Shown: positions 29,214 to 37,944 of the stretch, one piece after another
Numbering within the stretch: the first letter of the stretch is position 1
How the letters are laid out: every line of letters begins with the position of its first letter
Assembly (NCBI RefSeq): GCF_900110125.1
Contig: NZ_FOCN01000004.1
Location: 207,400 to 271,399 of the forward strand
Reading direction: 5' to 3'
Length of the DNA: 64,000 nt
From: Cryobacterium luteum
Lineage (GTDB): Bacteria > Actinomycetota > Actinomycetes > Actinomycetales > Microbacteriaceae
Notes under the pieces: generated by a model
Database searches by the model: none
What the model saw: the letters and a program-made list of their open reading frames with translations, nothing else
What the model was told of the DNA's origin: nothing
Program-made: the position numbers and the translations under genes

Positions 29214-29807
29214 TCAGTCGTCGAGCCCGCGCGCGATCAGGGCCTCGCCTAGGGCATCCGCTGCGTAGAGGGAGCGCACCACCACCGGCACGGCGATCGA
29301 CAACAGCGAGCCCTGCGTGCCGCGGGCGGTGCGGGCCTCGAGCACCTCGCGCACTATGTCGGCGACCAGGGGGATGCAGCGGATGGTCAGGGCAACGAGC
29401 AACCCCACCCGATCGGCGTCGATGAAGCGCCGGAACGGGCGCAGCAGCGTCTGGAAGGCTTCGAGCACCGCGGTGACCGTGGTGGTCATGGTGAACAGAG
29501 CGGCGAGAGCCACGGCTACGAGCAGGCGACCGGCCATGAGGGCGGCGATCAGCCAGCCCGAGAGCAGACCCTGGATCGGCACCGCAACGAGCAGAATCAG
29601 CAGAATGGGCGCGACTTGGGCTGCGGCCGCCTGCACCGGAACTCGGGCCACCACGAACAACAACAGAACGACGACCGCGGCACCGCCGATGACCCAGGGG
29701 TCGGGCGAGGTGCCGATCAGTACAACGCAGAGCGAGAGCAGAAACAGCTTGAGCAGGGTCGGCGCCCGGTGCACGGCGGAGTTGCCCGGGCTATACAGGC
29801 CGATCAT
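29214..29807 (-). CDS. bioN: Biotin ECF transporter, transmembrane component
   Basis: A 197-aa EcfT-type membrane protein with about five helices. The two cytoplasmic Ala-Arg-Gly coupling motifs that contact the ATPase are seen as EARTARG and EALIARG. It is the last gene of bioYMN and overlaps bioM by 4 bp. It couples ATP hydrolysis by BioM to vitamin uptake by BioY. Confidence 0.9.
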   Translation of the reverse strand: MIGLYSPGNSAVHRAPTLLKLFLLSLCVVLIGTSPDPWVIGGAAVVVLLLFVVARVPVQAAAAQVAPILLILLVAVPIQGLLSGWLIAALMAGRLLVAVALAALFTMTTTVTAVLEAFQTLLRPFRRFIDADRVGLLVALTIRCIPLVADIVREVLEARTARGTQGSLLSIAVPVVVRSLYAADALGEALIARGLDD

Positions 29808-30487
29808 GCGAGCAACAGGGCGCGGTAGGCCGCGAGCGATTGCTGCGGCGCTCCGTCGGCGACGACCGAGCCCTCATCGATCACGATCACCCGGTCGAAA
29901 TCCTCGACCAGGTTCAGGTGGTGCGTGACCACGATGACCTGCTGTGGAAGTGTCTGCATCAGGTCGCTGATGCGGCGCGCGTTGCGGGCGTCGAGCAGGG
30001 TGGTCGGTTCGTCGGCGACGATGGTCGCCGGCTCTGCCACCAGAACCGCCGCGAGGGCGAGGAGCTGCTTCTGCCCGCCAGACAAACGGTGTGCCGGATG
30101 CTCGGCGTGCTCGCTCAGCCCGAACTGGTCGAGAGCGGCCGCCGTGCGCCGCGCGATTTCGGCAGGGGAGAGGCCGCGACGGCGCAGGGTGAACGCGACA
30201 TCCTCCTGCACGGTCGGCATCACGATCTGATTGTCGGGATTCGTGAAGATGAACCCCACCTTGCGGCGCACCTCGCGAGCATGGCGGGCCACGTTCTGAC
30301 CGTCAACCGAAACGGTGCCGGATGTCGGTGTCATGAGCCCGTTGATCATGCGCACGAGGGTGGACTTACCGGAACCGTTCGCACCGATGATGCCGATGCG
30401 GTGCTCGGTCAGGTGGAGCGTGATATCGCGCAGCACCGTGCGGTTGCCGAACGACTGCGAAACCTGCTCAAAGCGGATGCTGCTCAC
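29804..30487 (-). CDS. bioM: Biotin ECF transporter, ATP-binding protein
   Basis: A 227-aa ABC ATPase. It has Walker A GANGSGKST, Q-loop FTNPDNQIVMPTVQEDV (the NPDNQ form typical of ECF ATPases), signature LSGGQKQLLALAAVL, Walker B ATIVADEPTTLLD and the switch histidine in VVTHHL. It overlaps bioN and bioY by 4 bp on either side, so the three genes are one coupled operon. Confidence 0.93.
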   Translation of the reverse strand: MSSIRFEQVSQSFGNRTVLRDITLHLTEHRIGIIGANGSGKSTLVRMINGLMTPTSGTVSVDGQNVARHAREVRRKVGFIFTNPDNQIVMPTVQEDVAFTLRRRGLSPAEIARRTAAALDQFGLSEHAEHPAHRLSGGQKQLLALAAVLVAEPATIVADEPTTLLDARNARRISDLMQTLPQQVIVVTHHLNLVEDFDRVIVIDEGSVVADGAPQQSLAAYRALLLA

Positions 30488-31092
30488 TGGTGTGGGCGCC
30501 GACCCCTCGGCAGCGCGATGAGCCCTGGGTAGGCCCGGTGCACCTGGCCGGCGACGAGCACGGTCAGCACGACCTTGATCAGGTCGCCGGGGATGAACAC
30601 CACGTTGAGGCCGAGCGTGGTCCAGAGCGGCAGGCTGAGGTTGAGAGCCATCACCGGAATGCCGACCGCATAGACGGCGACGATGCCGCCGAGAATGGTG
30701 GCGCCGAGCGCCAGCCAGAATGGGTACTTCGGCAGCAGGCGAGCGGTGAGGTAGCCGGTGACGAAGGCGCCGAGCAGCCAGCCGTAGAGGTAGCCGGCCG
30801 CCGGGCTCACGGTGAACACCCCGATGCCGCCGCGCGCGCCGGCGAGCAGGGGCAGGCCAACGGCCGTCAGAACGAGAAAGAGCAGAACGGCGAGCGATCC
30901 CTTGCGCGGACCGAGAATCGCCCCGGCGAACATCACGCCGAGCGACTGCAGGGTGATCGGCACCGGACCGATGTTCAGCGGACCCGGCAGGCCCAGGGCG
31001 GCGATGAGGGCCGCGAAAATGGCGATCTGGGCAAGGTCACGGGCGGGCAGAATACGCCTCGTCGGAGTGCTCGTACGAACGGTGTCGGTCAT
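30484..31092 (-). CDS. bioY: Biotin transporter substrate-binding (S) component BioY
   Basis: A 202-aa, six-helix BioY protein. Characteristic text includes GPVPITLQSLGVMFAGAILGPRKG and GGIGVFTVSPAAGYLYGWLLGAF. ATG 31092 is chosen because a TAGATT -10 box ends 7 nt upstream; a longer form to 31134 would cross that box. It starts the bioYMN operon, 45 bp downstream of the GH15 gene on the same strand. Confidence 0.94.
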   Translation of the reverse strand: MTDTVRTSTPTRRILPARDLAQIAIFAALIAALGLPGPLNIGPVPITLQSLGVMFAGAILGPRKGSLAVLLFLVLTAVGLPLLAGARGGIGVFTVSPAAGYLYGWLLGAFVTGYLTARLLPKYPFWLALGATILGGIVAVYAVGIPVMALNLSLPLWTTLGLNVVFIPGDLIKVVLTVLVAGQVHRAYPGLIALPRGRRPHQ

Positions 31093-31099
31093 GATTCCA

Positions 31100-31105
31100 A
31101 ATCTA
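31100..31105 (-). promoter_or_regulatory. Putative -10 box of bioYMN
   Basis: TAGATT on the minus strand ends 7 nt before the bioY ATG, a leaderless arrangement. No convincing BirA or BioQ operator was found near it. Confidence 0.4.
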
Positions 31106-31137
31106 GAATTCGGCGTCCACCCGCCGCTGAACAATAC

Positions 31138-32955
31138 CTACAACAAAACACCGCGAACTGTAGAGGTCCTGGTTTTCTGAGCGGCCAGGCCGGCGACGAT
31201 CGCATCCGCTGCTCGCACGAGCGCCAGGTGCGAGAGCGCCTGCGGGGTGTTGCCCATCTGGTGCCCGTTGGTCACGTCGTACTCTTCGGAGAGCAGCCCG
31301 ACAGCATTCACGAAGCCGACCAGGGTGTTCATGAGCTCGGTGGCATCATCGAGTCGCCCCGAACGGGCGTACTGCTCGACCAGCCAGAACGAGCAGGCCA
31401 GAAACGGATGCTCACCCGGCGGCAGGCCGTCCACCGCGGAAACCGTGCGGTAGCGCAGCAGCAGGCCCGAGTGCAGCAGGTCGGCCTCGATCGCGGCCAC
31501 GGTGCCGAGCATGCGCGAATCGGTGGCTGCGCAGAAGCCGACCTGCGGGAGCACGAGGAGGGAGGCGTCCAATGCGGTGCTGCCGTAATACTGCACGTAG
31601 CTGTTTCGTCCCGCGTCAAAACCGCGGGTTTCGATGTCGGCGCGAACCTCGTCGCGCAGGGTCTTCCACCGCTCGAGCGGACCATCGAGCCCGCACTCTT
31701 CGATGCCGCGCACTGCACGGTCGAATGCTGCCCACACCATGACGCGGGAATGGGTGAATTCGCGGGCTGGGCCGCGGACTTCCCAGATGCCTTGGTCTGC
31801 CCGGCGCCAGTTCTTTTCGAGAAAGCTCATGAGTGCCCGCTGCAGCGGCCAGGAGAATTCGGTTTCGCGCACTCCCGCCGCGCGTGCGGCGTGGAGGGCC
31901 ACCATGACCTCGCCGATCACGTCGGACTGGAACTGGTCGACCGCGCCGTTGCCGACCCGCACGGGGGACGAACCGTTGTAGCCGGGCAGGCTGGTCAGCT
32001 CACGCTCGGGCAGGTAGCGCTCGCCGGAGAGTCCGTACATGATCTGCACGTCGGCCGGATCGCCGGCAATGGCGCGCAGCAACCAGGCGCGCCAGTCGTT
32101 GGCCTCAACCTCGTAGCCGTGGCTGAGCAGCACTTCGAGCGTGAGTGAGGCGTCACGCAGCCAGACGTAGCGGTAATCCCAGTTGCGCATTCCGCCGGTC
32201 TGTTCGGGCAATGAAGTTGTCGCCGCGGCGACGATTCCGCCGGTCTTTTCGTGGGTCAGCGCGCGCAGCACGAGAAGGGAACGCACGACCTCCGCGCGGA
32301 GTGGCCCCTCATGGCTGCAACTCGAAGCCCAATTCTGCCACCAGCGCGAGGTCGAGGCGAGAGCCGCGTCGATGTCGACGGCCGGTGGGATCTCGCCCTC
32401 CGCGGGGTACCAGCTCAGCTGCGCGTCAATCGTCTGTCCGGCGACTATGTCGAAGTGGGACACGTGACGGTGGTCGGAAGCGCGCAGCTCCGGTCCGCGC
32501 ACCACGATGGCGTCGGGCCCGGCAATGGCAACGAGGCCACGCATCGACTCACCCTGCAGCTGGCGAACCCACGGCATTGTGGTGGCATATCCGAAACGAA
32601 TGCGCAGGTCCTGGGTCATGTGCACGCTGCCGCTGATTCCGCGCACGCGACGCACAAGGTCGGCTCGGCGGTCACCGTGCGGCATGAAGTCGAGCACTTC
32701 GACCTGGCCGGTCGACGTGGTCCAGATGGTCGACAGCACAAAGGTGTCGCCCTGGTAGCTGCGGGTGGCCGTGGCCTGCGCCTCGGACGGGGCCAGCAGC
32801 CACCGGCCGTGGTTCTCGTCGCCGAGGAGCGCACCGAACAGCGAGGCGGAGTCGTAGCGCGGCAGGCAGAGCCAGTCGATGCTTCCGTCACGGCCGACGA
32901 GCGCTGCCGAGTGGCAGTCGCTGATGAGTGCGTAGTCCTCGATGGGGAGTGCCAT
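31138..32955 (-). CDS. Glycoside hydrolase family 15 protein (trehalase/glucoamylase-like)
   Basis: A 605-aa enzyme of the actinobacterial GH15 group. The N-terminal super-beta-sandwich part starts with PIEDYALISDCHSAALVGRDGSIDWLCLPRYDSASLFG. The (alpha/alpha)6 catalytic part has MRNWDYRYVWLRDASLTLEVLL, and the C-terminal DGLPPGEHPFLACSFWLVEQYARSGR carries the second acidic residue. Mycobacterial relatives act as trehalases and others as glucoamylases, so with otsAB close by trehalose turnover is plausible. ATG 32955 fits the conserved family N-terminus; the longer ORF upstream reads as non-coding. Confidence 0.87.
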   Translation of the reverse strand: MALPIEDYALISDCHSAALVGRDGSIDWLCLPRYDSASLFGALLGDENHGRWLLAPSEAQATATRSYQGDTFVLSTIWTTSTGQVEVLDFMPHGDRRADLVRRVRGISGSVHMTQDLRIRFGYATTMPWVRQLQGESMRGLVAIAGPDAIVVRGPELRASDHRHVSHFDIVAGQTIDAQLSWYPAEGEIPPAVDIDAALASTSRWWQNWASSCSHEGPLRAEVVRSLLVLRALTHEKTGGIVAAATTSLPEQTGGMRNWDYRYVWLRDASLTLEVLLSHGYEVEANDWRAWLLRAIAGDPADVQIMYGLSGERYLPERELTSLPGYNGSSPVRVGNGAVDQFQSDVIGEVMVALHAARAAGVRETEFSWPLQRALMSFLEKNWRRADQGIWEVRGPAREFTHSRVMVWAAFDRAVRGIEECGLDGPLERWKTLRDEVRADIETRGFDAGRNSYVQYYGSTALDASLLVLPQVGFCAATDSRMLGTVAAIEADLLHSGLLLRYRTVSAVDGLPPGEHPFLACSFWLVEQYARSGRLDDATELMNTLVGFVNAVGLLSEEYDVTNGHQMGNTPQALSHLALVRAADAIVAGLAAQKTRTSTVRGVLL

Positions 32956-32996
32956 CAGGCCATTCTGGCAGCAGCTGGGTTCGCTCGGTGCGAGAA

Positions 32997-33440
32997 TCAG
33001 GCGACGAGACGAGCCGATGCGAGCGTCGCGGACGCCTTTTCGATCCAGGCAGCGGATGCCGCAGCCGCGTCGTCCGCGTCGGCATCTGCTGTTGCGACCG
33101 CCGGGACGCCGGTCGCAGCCGGTTCGTTCCACGTTGTGATCGGCGCGGGAGTCCACGACAAAGCGGTCGGCTCGCCGGTGCTCTCGCCGCGCAGGGCAGC
33201 TTGCTCCGTCGTGATCGCGGCGGTCAGCTCGGTTGCGATCTCGCGGGCCTTCAACGCGTGAAAGATCACCTCGGTGTCGTCACCGGTGCGGGGTACCAGG
33301 GTATAGGCACCGTGTTCGCCGACCAGGGCGCCCAGCCGGTCGTGCAGCAGGTCGAAAATCTGTTCGTCGCGCAGTATCGGAGCGGAGGCGACGCTCAGCG
33401 CCGCACTTGCGGCCAAACGTCGGCGTCGACGACCAAACAT
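32997..33440 (-). CDS. Hypothetical protein, 147 aa
   Basis: Not recognised as a known family. The N-terminus MFGRRRRRLAASAAL is strongly basic then small-residue rich, and residues 24-85 (EQIFDLLHDRLGALVGEHGAYTLV...) look folded and conserved-like. The C-terminal half is rich in alanine, threonine and aspartate and probably disordered. It lies 41 bp upstream of the GH15 gene on the same strand and may be co-transcribed. Third-position GC is normal for the genome. Confidence 0.65.
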   Translation of the reverse strand: MFGRRRRRLAASAALSVASAPILRDEQIFDLLHDRLGALVGEHGAYTLVPRTGDDTEVIFHALKAREIATELTAAITTEQAALRGESTGEPTALSWTPAPITTWNEPAATGVPAVATADADADDAAAASAAWIEKASATLASARLVA

Positions 33441-33554
33441 GACGAGCCCCTTTCAGGTGCACAGTGAGAACAGGTGCAGCCGAAACAGCCGCTGTGCCTA
33501 TTTTCGGTGACCTGGGGCCGACTCGCCCGGGGACACGCCGCTAACGAGTCGAAG

Positions 33555-33743
33555 TCAGCTTTCGATTTTGCGCTTGTTCGCGTCTTCAATGACCGTGCCG
33601 ACGGCTACGGCGGCGCTCAACGCCCAGCCGAGCCACAGCATAATGAGGCGCCAGTCACGCGGACCGTGCCGCGTGGCCTGCACGGTATTCCAACCGCCGG
33701 CGATCACGCCGACCATTGCACTGCTGAAAATGAACTTTCGCAT
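33555..33743 (-). CDS. Small membrane protein, 62 aa
   Basis: An ORF of 62 codons from ATG 33743 with a very strong GGAGGT ribosome site 5 nt upstream. Residues 5-18 and 29-50 (LIMLWLGWALSAAVAVGTVI) are hydrophobic, giving one or two membrane helices, and the tail EDANKRKIES is charged. No family was recognised. It stands alone on the minus strand between the 147-aa gene and otsAB. Confidence 0.65.
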   Translation of the reverse strand: MRKFIFSSAMVGVIAGGWNTVQATRHGPRDWRLIMLWLGWALSAAVAVGTVIEDANKRKIES

Positions 33744-33923
33744 GTAAACCTCCGGCATCAGAGTACCCGCCCGCTCGCGCACAGTGTGCCCCGAACGGGT
33801 GTAAAAAACGACTGGTAACCTTGGGAGGGCAACACAGGTGTGCACTTCGAGTGTGCCCGGAACGGATGATCCATTAACTCTTCAGCCGAACCCACCCGGT
33901 CCCAGACCCACCCTGCCCCCGTC

Positions 33924-36134
33924 GTGCCCGCCGATGCCATGGCCGGCACGTACAGGCTCGTCGTCGTCTCGAACCGGTTGCCGGTCGACTACGAAGAAGC
34001 CGACGACGGCGCCATCATCTGGCGCACGTCTCCCGGCGGGCTGGTCACCGCCCTCGAACCGCTGATGCGTTCCTCGCATGGAGCCTGGGTCGGCTGGCCG
34101 GGGGTCGCCGACCGCGATTTCCAACCGTTTGAGAACGACGGAATCTCCCTCGTTCCGGTGCGGCTGAATGAAGACGACATCGAGGACTACTACGAGGGTT
34201 TCTCCAACGACACCCTCTGGCCCTTGTACCACGACGTCATCGCGCCGCCGAGCTTTCACCGCGAAACCTGGGATGCCTATGTGCGCGTCAACCGCCGATT
34301 CGCCGCGGCGGCCGCCGCCGTCGCCGCCCCGGGAGCCACGGTCTGGGTGCACGACTACCAGCTGCAGCTCGTGCCGCGCATGCTGCGCGAAGCCCGCCCC
34401 GACCTCGTCATCGGCTTCTTCAACCACATCCCGTTTCCGCCGTACGGCATTTACGCGCAGCTGCCCTGGCGCAAACAGATTCTGCACGGCCTGCTCGGCG
34501 CCGACGTGATCGGCTTTCAGCGGGTAGCGGATGCCGGCAACTTCTCCCAAGCCGTTCGTCGCCTCTACGGCTATCCGACCCGCGGCGTCGTCATCGACGT
34601 GCCGGCGGGGGAGAAGGGCGACAGCCGCCGGGTCATCGCCAAGCACTTTCCCATCTCGATCGACGCGGCCGCCTTCGAAGAACTGGCTCGGCGTCCCGAG
34701 ATTCAGGCGCGGGCTCGACAGATTCGGGAGGACCTCGGCAACCCCAAGACCCTCATGCTCGGTGTCGACCGGCTTGACTACACCAAGGGCATCGGCCACC
34801 GCATCAAAGCGTTCGGGGAGTTGCTCGCCGAGGGTCGCCTGAGCGTTGAAGACGTCACTCTCGTGCAGGTCGCGAGCCCGTCCCGCGAACGTGTCGGTAC
34901 CTACATGGCCCTGCGTGATGAGATCGAGTTGGCCGTCGGTCGGCTCAACGGCGACTTCTCCACGATCAGTCACACCGCTATCAGCTATCACCACCACAGT
35001 TATCCGCGCGAAGAAATGGTCGCGATGTACCTGGCGGCCGACGTCATGCTCGTCACTGCGCTGCGCGACGGCATGAACCTCGTGGCCAAGGAATACGTGG
35101 CCGTGCGCTTCGACGCTGACGGGGTGCTGGTTCTGAGCGAGTTCGCCGGCGCCGCTGACGAACTCAAACAGGCCATCCTGATCAACCCGCACGACATCGA
35201 CGGCACCAAGGACGCCATCGTGCGCGCGGTCGAGATGCCCAAACGGGAGCGCACGAGGCGCATGCGGTCGCTGCGCCGCACGGTCGCCGAGAACGATGTG
35301 GCTGCCTGGTCCGCGTCGTTCCTGCGCGCACTCACCGGCGGAGCAGCCGTACCGGCCGGGATCCCCGACGCTCTCGATCTGGCCCTGAAGAGCATTGCCG
35401 GCGCCGAGAACCTGCTCATCGCCCTCGACTTCGACGGCACCCTGGCCCCGCACGTCGATCACCCCGAAGACGCTCGCGCCATCGCCGGCACCCGGGAAGC
35501 CGTTCAGGCCCTGCTCGACCTGCCGGGCGTGCGCGTGGCCTTTGTCTCCGGCCGCGCCTTGGTGAGCCTGCAACACGTCGCGCAGCCGCAGAGTTCGGTG
35601 CTGCTCACCGGCTCGCACGGCATCGAGGTACAGCTGGACACCCCCGAGATAGAGCTCAACCTGCTCTCCAGCGAGTTGGAGCAACTGGATATTCTCGCCC
35701 GCGTCCTCGAAAGCATCTCCGGGTCGATCGCCGGCACCACGATTGAGCGCAAGCCCGCCGGTCTCGCCCTGCACACCCGCCTCGCCACCGAGAAGGACGG
35801 CCAGCGGGCCGAGCGAGCGGCGCGCGACCAACTCGGTGAGCAACTGCCCGGACTCACCGTTCGCGAGGGCAAAAACGTGCTCGAATTTTCGGTGCGCTCG
35901 AGCACCAAGGGTGATGCCGTCACCCAGCTGCTCGAGTACACCGGCGCCGATCGGGTGTTCTACGCCGGCGACGATGTGACCGACGAGGATGCCTTCGCGG
36001 TTCTCCGAGAGGACGACGTGGGGCTTAAGATCGGCCAGGGCGCCACCCTCGCCGGGTTCCGGGTGCGCAGCCCGCACGAGGTGACCCAGGTGCTCGTGCG
36101 CATCGCCGCCCTGCGCTCGGGACGGCTGCATTGA
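33924..36134 (+). CDS. otsAB: Bifunctional trehalose-6-phosphate synthase/phosphatase (OtsA-OtsB fusion)
   Basis: A 736-aa fusion. Residues about 10-475 are a GT20 trehalose-6-phosphate synthase ([63 protein letters not shown]), joining UDP- or GDP-glucose to glucose-6-phosphate. Residues about 490-736 are a HAD-type trehalose-6-phosphatase ([32 protein letters not shown]). The fusion lets one polypeptide make trehalose. The start is GTG 33924; an in-frame ATG at 33939 ([10 protein letters not shown]) is equally plausible. Trehalose protects against osmotic and cold stress, which fits the nearby betaine importer. Confidence 0.95.
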   Translation: MPADAMAGTYRLVVVSNRLPVDYEEADDGAIIWRTSPGGLVTALEPLMRSSHGAWVGWPGVADRDFQPFENDGISLVPVRLNEDDIEDYYEGFSNDTLWPLYHDVIAPPSFHRETWDAYVRVNRRFAAAAAAVAAPGATVWVHDYQLQLVPRMLREARPDLVIGFFNHIPFPPYGIYAQLPWRKQILHGLLGADVIGFQRVADAGNFSQAVRRLYGYPTRGVVIDVPAGEKGDSRRVIAKHFPISIDAAAFEELARRPEIQARARQIREDLGNPKTLMLGVDRLDYTKGIGHRIKAFGELLAEGRLSVEDVTLVQVASPSRERVGTYMALRDEIELAVGRLNGDFSTISHTAISYHHHSYPREEMVAMYLAADVMLVTALRDGMNLVAKEYVAVRFDADGVLVLSEFAGAADELKQAILINPHDIDGTKDAIVRAVEMPKRERTRRMRSLRRTVAENDVAAWSASFLRALTGGAAVPAGIPDALDLALKSIAGAENLLIALDFDGTLAPHVDHPEDARAIAGTREAVQALLDLPGVRVAFVSGRALVSLQHVAQPQSSVLLTGSHGIEVQLDTPEIELNLLSSELEQLDILARVLESISGSIAGTTIERKPAGLALHTRLATEKDGQRAERAARDQLGEQLPGLTVREGKNVLEFSVRSSTKGDAVTQLLEYTGADRVFYAGDDVTDEDAFAVLREDDVGLKIGQGATLAGFRVRSPHEVTQVLVRIAALRSGRLH

Positions 36135-36151
36135 CCGGGTGCGCCAAGGTT

Positions 36152-36157
36152 CTAGAC
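36152..36157 (+). promoter_or_regulatory. Putative -10 box of ilvD
   Basis: TAGACT ends 8 nt before the ilvD ATG. The same hexamer and spacing precede the GH65 fusion gene, so a leaderless ilvD transcript is likely. Confidence 0.45.
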
Positions 36158-36165
36158 TCGGAAGC

Positions 36166-37860
36166 ATGTCTGAGATCGATGTGAAACCCCGTAGCCGCGA
36201 CGTCACCGACGGGATCGAGGCCACCACTTCCCGGGGAATGCTCCGTGCTGTCGGCATGGGCGACGCCGATTGGGACAAACCCCAGATCGGCATTGCGAGC
36301 TCGTGGAATGAGATCACACCGTGCAACCTGTCGCTGGACCGCCTGGCCCAGGCCGCCAAGGAAGGCGTACACTCCGGCGGCGGTTACCCGCTGCAGTTCG
36401 GCACCATCAGCGTCTCCGACGGCATCTCGATGGGTCACGAGGGCATGCACTTCTCCCTGGTCTCCCGCGAGGTCATCGCCGACTCGGTCGAGGTCGTCAT
36501 GCAGGCCGAACGCCTCGACGGCTCCGTACTGCTGGCCGGCTGCGACAAGTCGCTGCCCGGCATGCTCATGGCCGCCGCCCGCCTCGACCTCGCGAGCGTG
36601 TTCCTGTACGCCGGATCGATCGCCCCGGGCTGGGTCAAGCTTTCCGACGGCACCGAAAAAGACATCACCATCATCGACTCGTTCGAAGCGGTCGGCGCGG
36701 TCAAGGCCGGCCGGATGAGCATCGAAGATGCCAAGCGCATCGAGTGCGCCTTCGCCCCCGGCGAGGGCGCCTGCGGCGGCATGTACACCGCCAACACCAT
36801 GGCGAGTGTTGCGGAAGCCCTCGGAATGAGCCTGCCTGGCTCGGCGAGCCCGGCATCCGCTGATCGTCGCCGCGACTACTTCGCGCACCGCTCCGGCGAA
36901 GCCGTCGTCAACATGCTGCGCCTCGGCATCACCGCCCGCGACATTCTCACCCGCAAGGCGTTCGAGAACGCGATCGCCGTGGCCATGGCGTTCGGCGGAT
37001 CGACCAACGTGGTGCTGCACCTGCTCGCGATCGCCCGCGAAGCCGAGGTCGAACTCACCCTCGACGACTTCAACCGCATTGGCGACAAGGTTCCGCACAT
37101 TGGTGACCTCAAGCCCTTCGGCAAGTACGTCATGAACGACGTCGACCGCCAGGGCGGCGTTCCCGCCGTCATGCGCGCGCTGCTCGAAGCCGGCCTCATC
37201 CACGGCGACGCACTCACCGTCACCGGCAAGACCGTGGCCGAGAACCTCGCCGAGATCGACCCGCCGGCCCTCGACGGTGAGGTGCTGCGCACCCTCGACA
37301 ACCCCATTCACAAGAGCGGCGGAATCACCATCCTCAAGGGCACCTTCGCCCCCGAGGGTGCCGTCGTGAAGACCGCCGGCTTCGACGCCGCCGTCTTCGA
37401 AGGCCCCGCCCGGGTGTTCGAGCGGGAACGCGCCGCGATGGACGCCCTGACCGAGGGCAAGATCTACCAGGGTGACGTCGTCATCATCCGTTATGAAGGT
37501 CCCAAGGGTGGGCCGGGCATGCGCGAGATGCTCTCCATCACGGCCGCCATCAAGGGCGCAGGCCTCGGCTCCGATGTACTACTGTTAACGGACGGTCGAT
37601 TCTCAGGCGGCACAACCGGACTGTGTATCGGCCACATAGCACCCGAAGCGGTGGACGCAGGTCCAATCGCCTTCGTGCGCGATGGGGATCTGATACGGGT
37701 CGATATCGCAGCTCGCACGCTTGACCTACTGGTTACCGATGCAGAGCTGGCCGCCCGCCGAGATGGCTGGGCGCCCCTTCCCCCGCGCTATACCCGTGGC
37801 GTACTCGCAAAGTACTCGAAGCTCGTGCATTCCGCTGCCGAAGGCGCCATTACCGGCTAG
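36166..37860 (+). CDS. ilvD: Dihydroxy-acid dehydratase
   Basis: A 564-aa Fe-S dehydratase of valine/isoleucine synthesis, converting 2,3-dihydroxyacids to 2-ketoacids. Cluster cysteines appear in AGCDKSLPG and [30 protein letters not shown] and the C-terminal [21 protein letters not shown] are typical. The ATG at 36166 has a -10 box 8 nt upstream and no ribosome site. From about 37575 to the stop the codon use changes sharply, with about half the codons ending in A/T (including TTA, CTA and ATA), although the protein stays in frame and normal. It precedes ilvBNC on the same strand. Confidence 0.96.
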   Translation: MSEIDVKPRSRDVTDGIEATTSRGMLRAVGMGDADWDKPQIGIASSWNEITPCNLSLDRLAQAAKEGVHSGGGYPLQFGTISVSDGISMGHEGMHFSLVSREVIADSVEVVMQAERLDGSVLLAGCDKSLPGMLMAAARLDLASVFLYAGSIAPGWVKLSDGTEKDITIIDSFEAVGAVKAGRMSIEDAKRIECAFAPGEGACGGMYTANTMASVAEALGMSLPGSASPASADRRRDYFAHRSGEAVVNMLRLGITARDILTRKAFENAIAVAMAFGGSTNVVLHLLAIAREAEVELTLDDFNRIGDKVPHIGDLKPFGKYVMNDVDRQGGVPAVMRALLEAGLIHGDALTVTGKTVAENLAEIDPPALDGEVLRTLDNPIHKSGGITILKGTFAPEGAVVKTAGFDAAVFEGPARVFERERAAMDALTEGKIYQGDVVIIRYEGPKGGPGMREMLSITAAIKGAGLGSDVLLLTDGRFSGGTTGLCIGHIAPEAVDAGPIAFVRDGDLIRVDIAARTLDLLVTDAELAARRDGWAPLPPRYTRGVLAKYSKLVHSAAEGAITG

Positions 37861-37872
37861 CAGCGCACGGGC

Positions 37873-37931
37873 TACCCTGGTGGCCCGTGAGGGCAACCGG
37901 TTCAATGTCGAAACGACCGATTTCGAAGTAG
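37873..37931 (+). promoter_or_regulatory. ilvB upstream region: -10-like box and 14-codon mini-ORF
   Basis: TACCCT (37873-37878) ends 8 nt before a GTG at 37887 that opens a 14-codon frame ([14 protein letters not shown]) closing at 37931, 13 nt before ilvB. The spacing equals that of the leaderless genes. The peptide is not rich in branched-chain residues, so a classical attenuator is not supported. Confidence 0.3.
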
Positions 37932-37944
37932 GGATTCAACGATC

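Noticed and set aside
31093..31137. BirA or BioQ operator at bioY
   Set aside because: TGAACAATACCT only partly resembles the published BioQ half-sites and lacks the second half.
33882..36359. 825-codon open frame on the strand opposite otsAB
   Set aside because: It is the mirror of a strongly biased gene; the protein is low-complexity and the plus-strand otsAB motifs are complete.
37861..37944. Branched-chain leader-peptide attenuator before ilvB
   Set aside because: The short frame there has only one isoleucine and no leucine, with one valine (its GTG start), and no terminator/antiterminator pair with a U tract was seen.
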